DNA of 64,000 bases from the NCBI GenBank assembly GCA_003952965.2, contig CM025849.1, forward strand, positions 24,127,849 through 24,191,848, in the 5' to 3' direction. This document shows, one piece after another, positions 10,881 to 22,845 of the stretch (position 1 is the first letter of the stretch; every line of letters starts with the position of its first letter). Below the pieces are notes generated by a model that was not told where the DNA came from, made no database searches, and saw only the letters and a program-made list of their open reading frames with translations. Source of the stretch: Morella rubra (Eukaryota > Streptophyta > Magnoliopsida > Fagales > Myricaceae). Both the position numbers and the translations under genes were made by a program.

Positions 10881-11995
10881 GGATCTATTCAATCACCTGC
10901 ACAATTGGTCAAAAAGCACATGTAGTATGAAGTATATGCTACATTGGAGTTCTCCTTCTTAAAAAGAGCATATGGCAAACTTAAGACACCGTATAGATCT
11001 TAGTTTAGTCGCCTCCCTAACGCCTATCTCAAGTCTTTCACTTTGATCACTATTCAAAGAGCCAACTCACATCTGACTATCTATAGCCTACATAAATAGG
11101 GGGTTATCCATGTACATGCCAACTACTGTGGACCTCAATCTTAGCTCCCACTAAGGTCATATTTATGTCTACCACTTGTACAATACAAGGGACATATTGT
11201 CGCGTCTCAGGTCACTTAGTGCCAGAGCTGATTGCTCATGTGAGTGAGCCAATCTTAGCCTGTGGACATACCTTACATACCATCAAATTAATCACATGGT
11301 ATGTCGATGTGTATGCTAAAAACCCATATAATAAATCATCATATACATTAAAGGCAAATATTCCCAATTATTGGAACATTATGGTCAACTGAACAAATAA
11401 TAATTTATGCAGCTTTAACCTCCTAACATATGTATGTAAAGCATCTCTTGCTCTACGCTTAGTGTAGAGATCACCAATCATAGGGCGCCTAATAAAAATG
11501 AATATTAGGACATCTTCTTTGTGTAGGAAAGCTAGCCCCCTTAGACGCTTTTCCAGCAGTCATTCTAAGCTCGCTAATCATGAATGACATTATTGTAAGA
11601 TTCTGCTTAATTCTATACTCAGAGCGCATCTCATATATATGAATCAATCTTGTAGTCAAATAAGTCTAAGCCATTAGATACTTATTGAACGAATCAAATT
11701 ATCATGTATGATGCTTAACATCTTAAAGCGCATACATCAATTCCCTTTGCACCCGTTTTCAAATGCAGCAAAATTCCCTCTTAGTTCAGATGTATCTCAT
11801 TTCTCAAGCTCAGACAAGGAGTGAGCTAAAGTCTTCAAGACCTACAATAGTTTTGTGCAATGATGTCAAAAGGCATTTTTATATTCTCTCAACCTTGTTT
11901 GGATCCACAACAATCGTTTTTGGCGTCATCTAAATACCCTATATTGTAAACATTGGGATATTACACACAAACATCCAAATTTTGCCACGTCAATA
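10881..11995. other. Internal non-coding part of the LTR element
   Basis: No gag or pol domain and no RNA gene was recognised on either strand. The 75-residue frame at 11165-11392 has no family signature. Confidence 0.4.
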
Positions 11996-12151
11996 GGCTG
12001 TATTTGGATAGCAAAAAGTTTTCTAGTAATTTTTTTTTTTGTTGAAAGTAGTGCGATTTCTAGAAATTAGAGAAAGAGTTGTTGAAGTTTATAAAAATGT
12101 ATTGAGTTGGTTAAAAAATTGTTTTTTTTAAAAAAATATACAAACATAGGC
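11996..12151. mobile_element. MITE, GGCTG(A/T)(G/A)TTTGGAT family, member 1
   Basis: Begins GGCTGTATTTGGATAG and ends CAAACATAGGC. The ends are imperfect inverted repeats, and the interior is a T-rich series with aaagagttgttgaagttt-type phrases shared with 12709-12885 and 47643-47850. No clear target duplication was seen. Confidence 0.45.
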
Positions 12152-12708
12152 TAACTTAGATAAAAATAATTTAAACAAGTCTTACACATCCTAGTTGGAG
12201 AGATAGAGTTCAACCCTTTTCACCCGTGCTCTTCAGCAATTAATTTTTCCAAAAAAAGGACCGGATCGTTCTACTGTTCCGCGTCGCAGGTCTCATCTCA
12301 AGTTCGGATCCTAAATCTATTTACAATGACCAATTGATCTAGGTCAATTCTTAAATTGGTCAAAACAGTGATTGGCTTTTCAGGCTAATTGGACCTCTCC
12401 CTTGATCCAATCACGAGGTTGAATTTTGTTGATTTGCCTATGACCTAATGTCCAGGCAAACCCAAAAATACAAAACATGGGCCAAGTCATAGCAGACCTC
12501 ACAGCAGGGTTAAATCCTTTAAAAAAATTTGATTGACCCATTCAAAAGACATGGGGCCTACTTTAAGGCAAATTAACCACTAGGCCTTCTTGTTTCACCA
12601 AAATAAATCCCAAATAATTTTTAACAAACAAATTAAGCCGGTCTGCTTTGAAAACAAGCATATGCCTAATGCTTTTTCAGTTGAACAAAAACTTGTTGGC
12701 AATAATAA
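12152..12708. other. Internal non-coding DNA between two MITEs
   Basis: AT-rich sequence with no recognisable gene. It is part of the 4.4-kb LTR element. Confidence 0.35.
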
Positions 12709-12885
12709 GGCTGAGTTTGGATGGGCAAAAAAATTTATGGTGACATTTTTTTGTTTAAGTTAGTGTAGATTTTGTTGGGATTCATGAAAAAGTTGTTAGA
12801 GTTTATAAAAAAATAGTTGGATTCTGTAAAAAGTACTGGAGTTAGTGAAAAAGTAGTAGTGATTTTTTTAAAAATTTCATGTGGA
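12709..12885. mobile_element. MITE, same family, member 2 (truncated)
   Basis: Starts GGCTGAGTTTGGATGGGC and carries the family interior (AAAAAGTTGTTAGAGTTT, GAAAAAGTAGTAGTG). The right terminus is missing: at about 12886 the sequence switches to a fragment of the LTR found at 36449-37812. Confidence 0.45.
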
Positions 12886-13383
12886 ATATAGGATGGTGGA
12901 AGGATAAGTAAGCAAAAAATTTTTAGCAACAAGGATTTTAAAATCAATATCATCTTCTCGAGGGTCAATTATAATATGTTGATGGACATTATTGCAATTA
13001 ATAGAAGCCAAAATTTAAATAAAAAAATATAAGGAAAATAATGAAAAATAATTTTTCATGTGATACTACAGTTGAGATCTGAGATCCCTAATAATCCCTC
13101 ACCATATCACAACTAAGGCTTTTATTCAAAGATTAACTATAACATAGTTAGTTTGGATTGGCCATCATAACTTTGACAATAAACCTGTGAGGTATGGAAA
13201 AGAAAGAGGCAGAACATTGGCCTTCTTCATTTTAAAATCAAGAAGACTCAAGATTATGAGATCGACAAGAACTAAAGATTAAAGAATATTCAAAGGACAA
13301 GATGAAGAAGATTATTATTCTCGAAAGATCAAAGATGTTCATCTGAGAATCAATAGGTAAATTTTCTGCACGTCAAACTTTCA
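12886..13383 (+). mobile_element. 5'-truncated fragment of the solo-LTR family seen at 36449-37812
   Basis: Matches about 37385-37812 in order: GTGGAATATAG.ATGGTGGA, GTTGATGGACAT, AGAAGCC.AAA, TTTTTCATGTGAT, GAGATCGACAAGAAC and the LTR 3' end AAACTTTCA. It stops at 13383, exactly where the complete LTR ends. Confidence 0.65.
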
Positions 13384-13520
13384 TGAACACCACCCTTGTG
13401 CACATCACATAAACGCTCAATGCTGTCCACAATTCAAGAAATCGAAATTCACAACCAAGAATTAATTTTCTTTTCAAAAGAAAATTACATGAGAACAATT
13501 TAACCTGGCTATAATAGCGA

Positions 13521-13853
13521 TGTTAGCAATATTAATTCAAATACATAAAATAAATTCTCATAAAATAATATACATAGTTGAAGGATTTTTGGTATATCTA
13601 ACTTATAATAAAATATAGATCATCAGGTTGTTCCACGTACTTTAATCTAGAATTCACCATCACTTCCACCATCACTTTAAGCCTGATGGTGGAGTGCACT
13701 AGGAGAGTGTCGACTAAAAATTTCACAACCTAAGAGCCTCAATAGAACTAATAATTAAGAGAGATTTAGAGAGAATTATATTCTACAAATTCCAATACCA
13801 CCTCCACTCATCTTATCAGCCATTGAAGAGTTCACTCAACTTCATATTCTACA
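13521..13853 (-). repeat. LTR (right copy) of the 4.4-kb element
   Basis: Starts TGTTAGCAATATTAATTC and ends ATATTCTACA. It lacks an internal stretch present in the left LTR. No match to a standard tRNA primer-binding site was seen on its inner side. Confidence 0.6.
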
Positions 13854-13916
13854 TAAGCTATGAGAAGTTTTGAAAAGTTGCACAAAAGACTTTGTCTTTC
13901 TTTTAAAGTTCGTTTT

Positions 13917-14444
13917 CTCTGGTCTAAAGGTTTATTTTGTTTGTGAAAAATCTCTATGGTGGTCTTCTGTTAATGCTCTAGAGGCTCGTGACACATGAGT
14001 CCTCGTTTTGCTCAGAGCACTGATCGGTGACAACTAGACAGTAGGGGATGAGTTACACAAAATAGTTTTTTAGGGCCGATAGATTTTTTTTCCCCACTGA
14101 TTTTGGGGGCTGGGGCTTCGTACATGGTTCCAATTCTCCAATTAATGATGGAGCAGATATTAATACCTATAAGGGAGAAGAAGGTAACTGGAATAGGATT
14201 GCTAAAATAATGTTGCTCTTGGAGTTGAGTGTCAAGAGTGTTTTCAGCCCATAGATGGCCTAGTGTGTGGAGACATAGAAGAAGGTAGATTATTGCAACA
14301 AGACCGGTTCCTCGGGTTTGGGGGATGACCGATTCATCAAAAATTCTTAAAGTGGACGAACCTTTTATTTCTGCCACGTCATTTAGAAGGTCCTCCTGAT
14401 TATCTTCAAGAGTCTTTTCCATGCCCACTCTTCCACTTGACTTC
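13917..14444 (-). pseudogene. Fragment of the gene lying tail-to-tail with CRR42, copy 1
   Basis: The minus strand has an acceptor (CCGTTTGCAG) followed by an open frame from 14444 reading SSGRVGMEKTLEDNQEDLL and then IKGSSTLRIFDES. The frame continues to 14012. The same exon is present at 22571-22766 (plus) and 31970-32401 (minus), always pointing toward the 3' end of a CRR42 copy. After the shared ~45 residues the copies differ by indels and go out of frame with one another, so only the beginning looks protein-constrained. The longer tail here holds hydrophobic stretches with no known domain. I do not recognise the family. It is most likely the last exon of a neighbouring gene that was duplicated together with CRR42. 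Confidence 0.5.
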
Positions 14445-15199
14445 CTGCAAACGGTGAAAAAACGATATGTTGTTAGAACATTCAAATAAAGCAACGAAGT
14501 TCCTTGAGCACTATATATATATTAGCATGCTTATAGCTTGAAAATGGGTGTACTAAATGATGAGGGAGAAACAATCGGCCCATGGCGTGCGACCCCAATC
14601 TAGGTCTAATGTAAGAACTCATCAGGAACTAGTGAGACACTAGGCCTTGGGAGGAAAAATGGTACCCAATGAACCCACTAAGATAAAGCATTCTATGTAA
14701 TGGGCCTGAGAGCTAGGGCTGCACAACCGGAAATCCAGTCCAGTTTTTGGACCGGAATCAGGTCGGATGGATTTTCGATTGTACCTAGACCGGACCAGTC
14801 TGAATCACTTAGGGTGTGGTTGTGGGTTCAGGTCCTGATTTTGGGGTTCATACCAGGAGTTGAACCAACTAACAAGAACCAACGTTTGCCTTGGTTCAAA
14901 ATTATCACTACACACTTACGTGTCACATGCTCATTGCATCGTTTCTATCCAAAGTTGAAATGTACTTCTACCTGCTGCCCAGATAAAAGTCGTGCATCAA
15001 GGCCCTACGTTCTGACCATGTTTCAGATAATCAAGACAAATATCTTGGCTTGCCAAAATTACTGTGCACTCTTCGACAGGAAGCCATGATCCAAACTCCC
15101 TCTCTCCGTTCCACCCTCACTACCTCGTCGTCCATGGCAGCCAACTAAGTGCTTATTTATTTCGTGGTCTCCTTCTCTAACTGCCTCTTCAATACCCAG

Positions 15200-15650
15200 C
15201 AATATCTTGTCAAGGGTGTGCATTCGCGCCGGTGAGCTAGATGCTCAAGTCCGACAGTGCGCATTCGCGCCCTTCCCGTGTGAAGTCTCGCGTGGGCAAG
15301 CCAGTTGCCCAATGTCCAAAATGGGACAAAGGGCGAGCAAGTTGCAAGTCACATTCCTTGACGTTGGGCATTCGCTTGCTCATCCCTCGACATCCCGCGC
15401 GGGCGAGCCAGCTGAACACTTGGTACAGAGGGCAGCCGCGCTCTCCCCGTGCGGACGAGTCCTTTGCCCAGGTCCCATTCTTGGACTTTGGGCAGCACTC
15501 TGGTCGTACGACCTCAAGCGCGGGCGAGCGCTTTGCCCAAGTCCCATTCGGGGACTTAGGGCAGCGCTCTCCCCACGCGGGCTAGGTCTTTGCCCAAGTC
15601 CCACAACGTGACTTTGGCAGCCGCGCGTTCCCGCGCGAGGTACTGTAAGT
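15200..15650. repeat. GC-rich degenerate tandem repeat inside hAT element A
   Basis: Roughly five units of about 65-85 bp each contain variants of TTTGCCCAAGTCCCATTC, GGACTTTGGGCAGC and GCGCGGGCGAGC. The tract is far richer in G+C than its surroundings. Open frames cross it on both strands (for example 15207-15611 plus and 15380-15604 minus). Those are expected from GC-rich repeats and do not show a protein family. Confidence 0.75.
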
Positions 15651-16800
15651 TGTCTTTGGCTTTTTTTGGTTCAATCGTTGTAAGTTCCTTTTTCATATAT
15701 ATGACTATTTGTTTCAAAAAAAAAGAAGGAAAAACAATTAGCACACTATCATATGAATGTCTACTCCGTTGCTTTTTGTTTTTGGTGTAGTTCAGTTTTG
15801 TCTTATACGTTTGGATTGAATAGTACTTATTTGGGAATTGTTTCCTTTAGTCGCAGTTAGTAGTATTAAAGAAAAGATCAAAACTGCACATAATTGAAGA
15901 ATAATATGCAAAGATAAGATAATTAAAGCAATGAGCTTCAAATATTTTATTATAAAAAGAAATAATATAATATTGTTGTTATTATATTGTCTAGTAATAT
16001 TATATTCTTTAATTATATTCCATATGCTATGACTTAATTCTAAACATTTCTATTCAATTTGTTGCTTTGACCTTATAACATAAAATATATTTTTGGTTCT
16101 ACAAAATAACTTAGACGAGGGTTATGTAAATTCAACCACATTTTTTTATCTTTCTTTAAGGAAGGAAATTTGTATAGTGGTGCCATCCATAGTGTTATCT
16201 CTATAATATAATATTATAATGCGCTCTCTCTCTCTCTGCTGTTGAGATTTGGAAATGGAATCAACAAGAGTACGTGCTTCCTGTGTTCTGCTGGCCATTA
16301 CTTTGTCAAATGGAGTTGACCAAGAGTGAGAAGAGTGAGAGATGAGTGGAAGTGGGCCCATAGGAGGCGCTCCCACAATGAGACATAAGCGAAGAAGGGG
16401 TTCACATCGTCTGTCAGATGTCACCATCAATGGCAGGTGCGCGAGAACATGAGGGTTGAGCTAGGTCCAACTCCATAGAACCAAAACTAGAACTTAGAAC
16501 TTGGACTTGAACCACGACCTCGATCCACAACCAAACAAGCCCTTAAGTGGTCTAGACCAGTTTAATTTTTTTTTCCTAAATTTTTATTTTTTTTGCCTAA
16601 CTTTTTTTTTAATAATTTTTTTTTTTTTTGTAAATTAGGGGAAAAGGAGAACTTAATTTCAAAGGGGGAAGGCCGGAAGGGACTCAAAGGACTAGGGAGG
16701 GTGTCAAAACACATAGTTTTGACTTAGGGTTTTTAATTTTTAAGTTTAAAGTTCGTATTAAAAAAATTTAAAAATATATTTATTATTTAAATTAATAAAT
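15651..16800. other. AT-rich interior of hAT element A
   Basis: No transposase or other gene was recognised. A (CT)n run lies near 16222 and T-rich runs lie at 16560-16630. Subterminal CCGGTCC motifs begin near 16800. Confidence 0.4.
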
Positions 16801-16954
16801 CCGGTCCGATTTGGTCCAAACTGGATCTCAAAAGACTCGGACCGGATATAACCTATTTTTCAAATCCGGTATGGACTAGACCGGATTTGGACCACTGGAT
16901 CACAAATCTAGTCCGATTTTGCGCTCCGGTCCGATTTGCAGTCCTAATAAGAGC

Positions 16955-17400
16955 AAGTCGTCCCATTGTCATCGGCTCCATTGGAGGAATGGATCGACAA
17001 GTCCTACTAAATTGATCCTCTTCGAAGATTAGATGAGTTCAACAGAAGAAAAGGGATTGTACCTTAGAGGAAAAAAGGCCTCCTCTATCCCTCCTTTGAA
17101 GGTATAGAATGACGTCATGATTGAATAATAAAGGGCAAGTAAGTCCTTCTAAAAGGGAGGTAGACAGCTTTTTTTGGGGGGGATTATTTTAGTAGAGAAA
17201 ACTCATTTGAACATTGGAGGCTAACCCCAAAGGGAAGCTCTCTTTTCACTTCTCATCTTCTTCTTGCAGGTATTGGATCTCATCGTATCCAGCTTGTGAA
17301 GTGGACCTCAATTCGGTTCAGTCCATCCTGTGGACCTGTGGTGGGCCGAATTTTTTCGGCATCATTAGTTGGCACTGTCTATGGGAATTGTCAGTTTTGA
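16955..17400 (+). mobile_element. Gypsy-type LTR remnant with primer-binding site
   Basis: At 17369-17387 the sequence TTGGCACTGTCTATGGGAA closely resembles the plant Ty3/gypsy junction TTGGCGCCGTCTGTGGGAA, in which the PBS follows the 5' LTR. The preceding 400 bp would be the LTR. The left boundary abuts hAT element A and the right side has no gag. It is a relic. Confidence 0.45.
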
Positions 17401-18000
17401 GTACTGAGAGCTTACTGCTTGAAAGGCGAGGAAGATGTTGCAAACCCTTGACGACAACCCATCAAAAAAGGGTCATTCCCTTCCTACAACCATCCTTGAG
17501 CCCATACGCTTGACCGTGGGGCAAGACTAATGGTTACAATTTGTGGAGGCCGTCTTAGAACACAGGAAAGCTTGCCACTCGCACAAACAATGGAATCCCT
17601 GGAAGAGATAGATCCTTTCTTCTGGGTATAAGGCCAGCGTAGCAAGGTAATAAGAACGGAGTTTCCTCGCAGGGTGAGCCTTTAATGCTTACGTCAGTAT
17701 GAAGGAAGAATAGAATAAGAGAAATGTGTCTCAAAAAGGGTCCCCATTCTAAGATAGCACTAGGTATTTTTTATATAAGAGTTCTTTGTATTTCCACTTA
17801 AGGGAAGCCATGGAGAGCACTATTGAATGAATGTATTGCAGCTTCCCTATAGTCACCTGGAACTCTATTTTTCAGCGGGACTTGTCTTAGTCGTAGAGCA
17901 TCATGGAATTAGTATTGTAAGCATGTGCAGCAGAGAACAAAAGATGTGTGTGGGAGGAGGCCGATTGAGTGAGAAATTTTGAGTGTAAACTCAAAATGAG
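17401..18000. other. Probable Gypsy internal remnant
   Basis: Downstream of the PBS-like site. No gag domain is readable, because stops interrupt all frames. Confidence 0.3.
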
Positions 18001-20319
18001 AAGTCTATTCGCATATTAAGAATACATTTACAGCATTCGGACGGTAGTTAATCATGTCCAGATGCATTTAATGCAACGTGGCCCAATGAAATTCAACCGT
18101 ATTAAATGCCAAGCGTCAAACCATTTGTAACAATTCTAAAAATTTAATGTGCTCGGACTTACTTACAGCTTTCGGACCGTATTCACCTAACATTATTCAA
18201 CGTGGAAGCATACGTTTGGCTGAATAAACAACATGATCCGTCTGGACTCTTTTCAAAACGCTTTTAAATTGCAACCGTCATCGTCATTAAACACATGTAA
18301 GCCATGCAACAATTATATAGATGTCCAAACAAATTTTGCAACGTCCGAATGCCATTCAAAAATGCTTATAAATTACTAATACAATATCGTTTGAAGAGAC
18401 ACGTCCAAACGTGTTTTCATTCCTTCAAACATAGCTTAGTCAAATTAAACATGACTTAATTTATTAATTAATAAATGAACCCAATTTAATTTATTTAAAT
18501 CATTTAATTCACCACAAAATTCTAACTTGATTTATTTATTTTGTGCCACATTTTGGCTACATAATCACACATATAGTTAAGCATACTTTTATACTAAATG
18601 TCCATCATAAATAATTTTGCTAACCATTCGGTTAATTCATAATCGTACTAACCATCCATTTAATTGTAGTAATAATAAAACTAACCACCCGGTTGTATTA
18701 ACAGTCAGTTTAATTTGAACTAAATATAAACTAATTGTAAAATCATAATTAATAAAAAATATCAACGATAAAAATCTCAAACAAAAAACATACTCATAAA
18801 GTCTAGTATAAGCTGGAGACAAACAAGCATAAGTAAATAATAGCATAAAAATTAGTTTAAATCACGAGGACAAGCTTGGCTCATCGAGTGCTGCCCCGAT
18901 GGTGTCACGCACATGCTCCATCTGTTCCTCCATATTATCCACCTATTTGATGAGTGTTTGAAGCTATATCGGAACAATACTGAGAGACTGGTACAACTCA
19001 GATACATGTCCTATCACAAAGTCAGTTCCTTTCATATAGCAATCACCTCTCCCCTCAGACTGGTCCCCATCAGATCATAATTATTCTTCATAGTGGTCAA
19101 GCGAGTATAGATATCCATGTACAATATCTCTGTCAGCTTCACCACCGTCCGGATACTCTCCTCCAACTCCACTATCATATTGTTCGCCCAAGTTAGTCGC
19201 TCTGTCTATGTCCCATGGGTGATACTCTTCCCAGATTGATCCATGGCCAACCTAACAAAAACCGTCTAAACATTAGGATAAACCTTTCACACGGTCTCAA
19301 ACAACAACGTTTCTGATTATTATTTGTCTGAACAAAGAGTCACTTCCTTCAGATGGATATGAGCACAAGACATTTTAAAGAAAAACACTCGTTATTGTCT
19401 GCACGTATACTAAAGCCGTGCGGATAGAATAAAAGACAACAATATTATCATATAAACCATCGGACAGAGCTTTGATGAACACAGAATTAACTCAGCCATA
19501 GCTGTGCTTTATCCACCTAAAAATAATCAAAATACATAAAAATTGAAATAGAAAGGCACGAAGATGGTATTACCTGAGCTTGTGAATATAGATCTTGAAA
19601 CATCGAAAAAATTAATAAATTTGGAAGAAAATCAAAATGGAATGGGTGAGAATTTGGTTTTGAAAACTCTGTTTGTTTTTAAGATCCAAGTACAGGGTCC
19701 AAATGAGTTTTATGACGATGGAGACGGGGTTCAACGGTTAGATTTACACATGGTCCAATCAAATTTAACCTCATTAAATCGTGTGTCTAAGGCAGTTTTG
19801 AAAATATCTACAACCTACTATCGTCTGATGGTTTGGTAGTTGTTCAGATAGTTTTGACATTACATGTCTAAATTGTGCAACGTGGAGCCACATGATTCGC
19901 TGAAGAAGTGTTCCTCAATTTGTAGACGTCCTTTTAGCATCTGGATGTTTATCGTGCGTGAACTACACGAATATTCTTTTTTGCATTGGGACATAAATGT
20001 TAGCGTCAAGACGTACTTTAATTTTACATGATGATTATGAATGCATCACTGATTGGTGACGATCAGTATCGTTACCTAAAGCTAGTTCATACATGGTTAT
20101 CATCTATCTGGACGGAAATGAAATATTTGTGACGATACTAATCGTCACAAATTTGCAACGACTCGTATTTTGTCACCCACAAATCCGTCTGAATGGTGTT
20201 TGGACCGGTCCGAACGAAAATGACATTCCTGAATTATTTTGAGTAACGAAATTTAGCTTTTGTCAAAATTTAGTTTGATACCCAAAAATTTGTCACCTAA
20301 TGTCTTTTTTCTTGTAATG
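18001..20319. mobile_element. CACTA-like element remnant
   Basis: The right end (reverse complement CATTACAAGAAAAAAGACAT) resembles the CACTACAAGAAA terminus with one change. Next to it are typical subterminal repeats (GACGATACTAATCGTCACAA, TTTGTCACC). From 18030 many short GTCC(G/A)(G/A)AC-type motifs recur. The left terminus was not found, so the extent is approximate. A minus-strand coding remnant lies at 18880-19245. Confidence 0.45.
18880..19245 (-). pseudogene. Unidentified coding remnant within the CACTA-like region
   Basis: Read on the minus strand from 19245, codons give MDQSGKSITHG, a stop, then RLTWANNIIVELEESIRTVV and further helical sequence including MDIYTRLTTMKNNYDLMGTS. Stops interrupt it. 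It is more codon-like than its surroundings and is probably part of a transposon-encoded protein. I do not recognise the family. Confidence 0.3.
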
Positions 20320-21951
20320 ACATTTATCCCATAAAAAAAAAAGTTTATATTATGTGCCTACATACTGATAACCTAACACAATTTAAAACCCTTATATAAT
20401 TTGTTAAATAGGATGGTTTGTTTAATATTTGTTTTTATTCACTGTGTTCATCCTTATCCTTGCCCCACTTGACTTCGAGTGAAAGTTTAGGGTGAAATTT
20501 CATACTAAAACCAACATAGATTAGTGACTTTGTATATTAAAGGCTTAATTAGTCTCCAAATCTCGAACTGGTCCTTAAGATCTATTTCATCATAAACTAG
20601 TTTCTGAGAAATCTTTTGAGTCTTGAAGTAACCAGTATGTCAACTCGATTGGCCGTGTTTATGAAATAAATCTCACGCGGCTAACGGGGACACTTCACCG
20701 CCAACCTCAAGTAGCCTTGTATTTCCAACGCACTTAAACAGTCAAATTTAACCAGTGGCTGTTAATTTAAATTTTACATCAAACTATTTATACCACCAGA
20801 ACCTAAAACACCAGCTCATAATGCCATGCAAGACAGGTCTTTTGTAAAGACAACACACCCCCAAATGACTTGAGGCCGACCACGTGACTGCTTGTTATTG
20901 GAGGTGATGTGTACCCGTTAGTCACATGTAATTTATTAGCTGAATTAACGGAATGACTACTCTAGAACATTAATAATTCTTTAAGAATTATGATACAATG
21001 AAATAAACCCTAAGGACTAATATGACATTTGATCATACGTCAGGGACTATTTGACTAATTAAATAAGTCTATATTAAATCGTGTGTATTGTCCTTTTTAA
21101 GGAATGGAATTGATTTTGATTTTTCCAATTGAAAGTAATTCCTATAGTGGTTGGGGCATTTTAATAAAAATAAAAGATGTTTTGGGAACACGTACAAAAA
21201 TTTCATAGATTTTAGAAAACTTTACTAGAGTGAGAAACCAACCGATTTTGAGCATTCAAACCACAAACTGAATAGTTGGCTTGTCGTTTGAGGGTCCAAT
21301 CCTGCCAAAAGTCGCTTATCAAATAATTGCTTTGAAAGAATATTGTTTTAACCAGTATTAAATCTAGCCATATAGTTTTTTGTATTTAGAAATTAAGGTT
21401 TCAAAATTGGGTTAGATGATAAGAAGGCGTAAGAAAACCATATAATCACCACTATAAGACAACATTAAACAAAGGAGGCTCACATTCTATATTATCTTCA
21501 TCTTTGGGGTCATCGGATATATATTAATTAGGTCAAAGTTGACAATGGCTTTAGATTGAAAGACACAAATTAATCTTATACAAAAATTTGTCACCAAATG
21601 CTATCATTTTGTCAACAAAATTTTTGGGTGAAAAAAATTATTTTGTCATCCAATTTCTCACTATATATAAGCTCGTCTCAATGACTTTAGGGGACAAATT
21701 ATTAGTTTTGTCACACAAAATCGTTGAACGCACCACATATACGCATAAATTATGAGTAGATCTAAGAAAATGATATAATCACCACAGTCAGATAACATTA
21801 AATAAATGAAGTTCATATCCTAGATTAAAGAAACAAACAAATCTTATACAAAAAATGACGAAGCTTAGTTGTCGAGAAAGGAGAAAAAGAGAAGTTTAAG
21901 TTGAGATGTAATCAGATCTTAAAGTCGCAGTTGCCGTCAATCAAGGAGATT
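20320..21951. other. AT-rich DNA with CACTA-type subterminal repeats
   Basis: No gene recognised. At 21585-21720 phrases such as TTTGTCACCAAATG, TTTTTGGGTGAAAA and TTTTGTCACACAAAA match the subterminal style of the CACTA ends nearby. Confidence 0.4.
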
Positions 21952-22110
21952 CACTACAAGAAATTCCATTTGAGTGACAAAAAAATTTGTCAACAAAGGT
22001 TTTGGGTGGAAAAAATTATTTTATCACCTGATTTTTCGCTTTAAGCTCGTCAAATACATAACACTCCAATTATTGGGTAAAAACAACAAAGAAGACACAA
22101 GTGCAAACAC
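21952..22110 (+). mobile_element. CACTA element terminus
   Basis: Starts with the canonical CACTACAAGAAATTCC, followed by subterminal GAGTGACAAAAAAATTTGTC and TTTTGGGTGGAAAA. The opposite terminus was not located. Confidence 0.55.
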
Positions 22111-22570
22111 CCAAAAAAAAAATAGCTATCAATATGCTCTAGAATGTAATGAGATTGAGGTCGTCATTCCTGTAGATCACTCAGGGGAGAGATGCTTCTT
22201 GGTCCGCAAACCCCCCACTTGGCCACTTTTTGTCTCTTGGAAGGGTAGATGACACATTGTTTACCGCGGTATTGCTTTCTTGGTCCGCAACAATTGGCCA
22301 CGCACGTTCTCGGTAAGAAACCGCATGCGGCCTTCTCAGTAGTGATGGACCTACTCCGCTAAAAGACGCGTAAGAGAAATTTAATCGCTAAATTATTGAC
22401 AGCCGTTGTTAGTGGAGGGGTTCATTCACGCGATGTGCTCATATGCAGCGAACTACGAGATCTACTGACATGCTATGGTTAATATTGACTAGCATATGAC
22501 AAAGTGCTCAAGGAATTTCATTGCTTTATTTGAATGTTTTTACGAGATATCCCTTTTTTATTGTTTGCAG

Positions 22571-22766
22571 TACTTAAGTCAAGTAGAAGAGTGAGCAGAG
22601 TAAAGGCTCTTGAAGCTAAAGAGGACCCTCTAAATGACTTGGCAGAAATAAAAGGTTCCTCCACTTTGAGTATTTATGATGAATCAGCGTTCCGCCCAAA
22701 CCCGAGGAACCGGTCTTGTTGCAATAATTCATGTGCCTCTAAAGCATGTAACAGAAGACAACCATG
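22571..22766 (+). pseudogene. Fragment of the gene lying tail-to-tail with CRR42, copy 2
   Basis: After an acceptor-like TTGTTTGCAG the plus strand reads SSRRVSRVKALEAKEDPLND and then IKGSSTLSIYDESAFRPNP. It is homologous to 13917-14444 and 31970-32401. About 200 bp present in those copies is missing here: the sequence jumps from TTGCAATAATT to CATGTGCCTC. It ends about 80 bp from the CRR42 stop codon at 22846. The family is not recognised. Confidence 0.5.
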
Positions 22767-22845
22767 AGCATAGAGATTTGGCACAAACATCATAAACCTT
22801 TAGAACAGTAATGCTCCACTTCAAAGTACCTTATAGTCTTCTGAA

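Larger units (their letters stand above)
9499..13853 (-). mobile_element. Non-autonomous LTR retrotransposon, 4.4 kb
   Basis: Related direct repeats bound the element: 9499-9974 (TGTTAG...CTCACA) and 13521-13853 (TGTTAG...TTCTACA, with an internal deletion). The purine-rich complement of 9975-9990 adjoins the left LTR, which makes that the 3' LTR and the minus strand the sense strand. The insertion separates CRR42 copy 1 from its neighbour fragment: the sequence before it (GAGCATTACTGG) and after it (GGTCTAAAGG) is contiguous in the copy at 31945-31980. No target duplication is visible, and no gag or pol domain was recognised. It also contains an internal duplication, two MITEs and a fragment of another LTR. 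Confidence 0.7.
14714..16946. mobile_element. hAT element A (non-autonomous)
   Basis: Ends TAGGGCTGCACAACCGGA and CCGATTTGCAGTCCTA are imperfect terminal inverted repeats. Flanking octamers CTGAGAGC (14706-14713) and ATAAGAGC (16947-16954) agree at 6 of 8 positions, consistent with an old 8-bp hAT target duplication. Both subterminal regions are rich in GGACCGG-type motifs, likely transposase-binding sites. No transposase was recognised inside. The centre holds a GC-rich tandem repeat (15200-15650). The related element B is at 38372-40460. Confidence 0.75.

Noticed and set aside
15207-15611. 134-residue frame, and overlapping frames on both strands
   Set aside because: GC-rich tandem repeat gives open frames in several frames at once. 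No conserved domain was seen.
19564-19839. 91-residue frame MVLPELVNIDLETSKK...
   Set aside because: Inside the CACTA-like remnant, with no domain, splice or conservation evidence.
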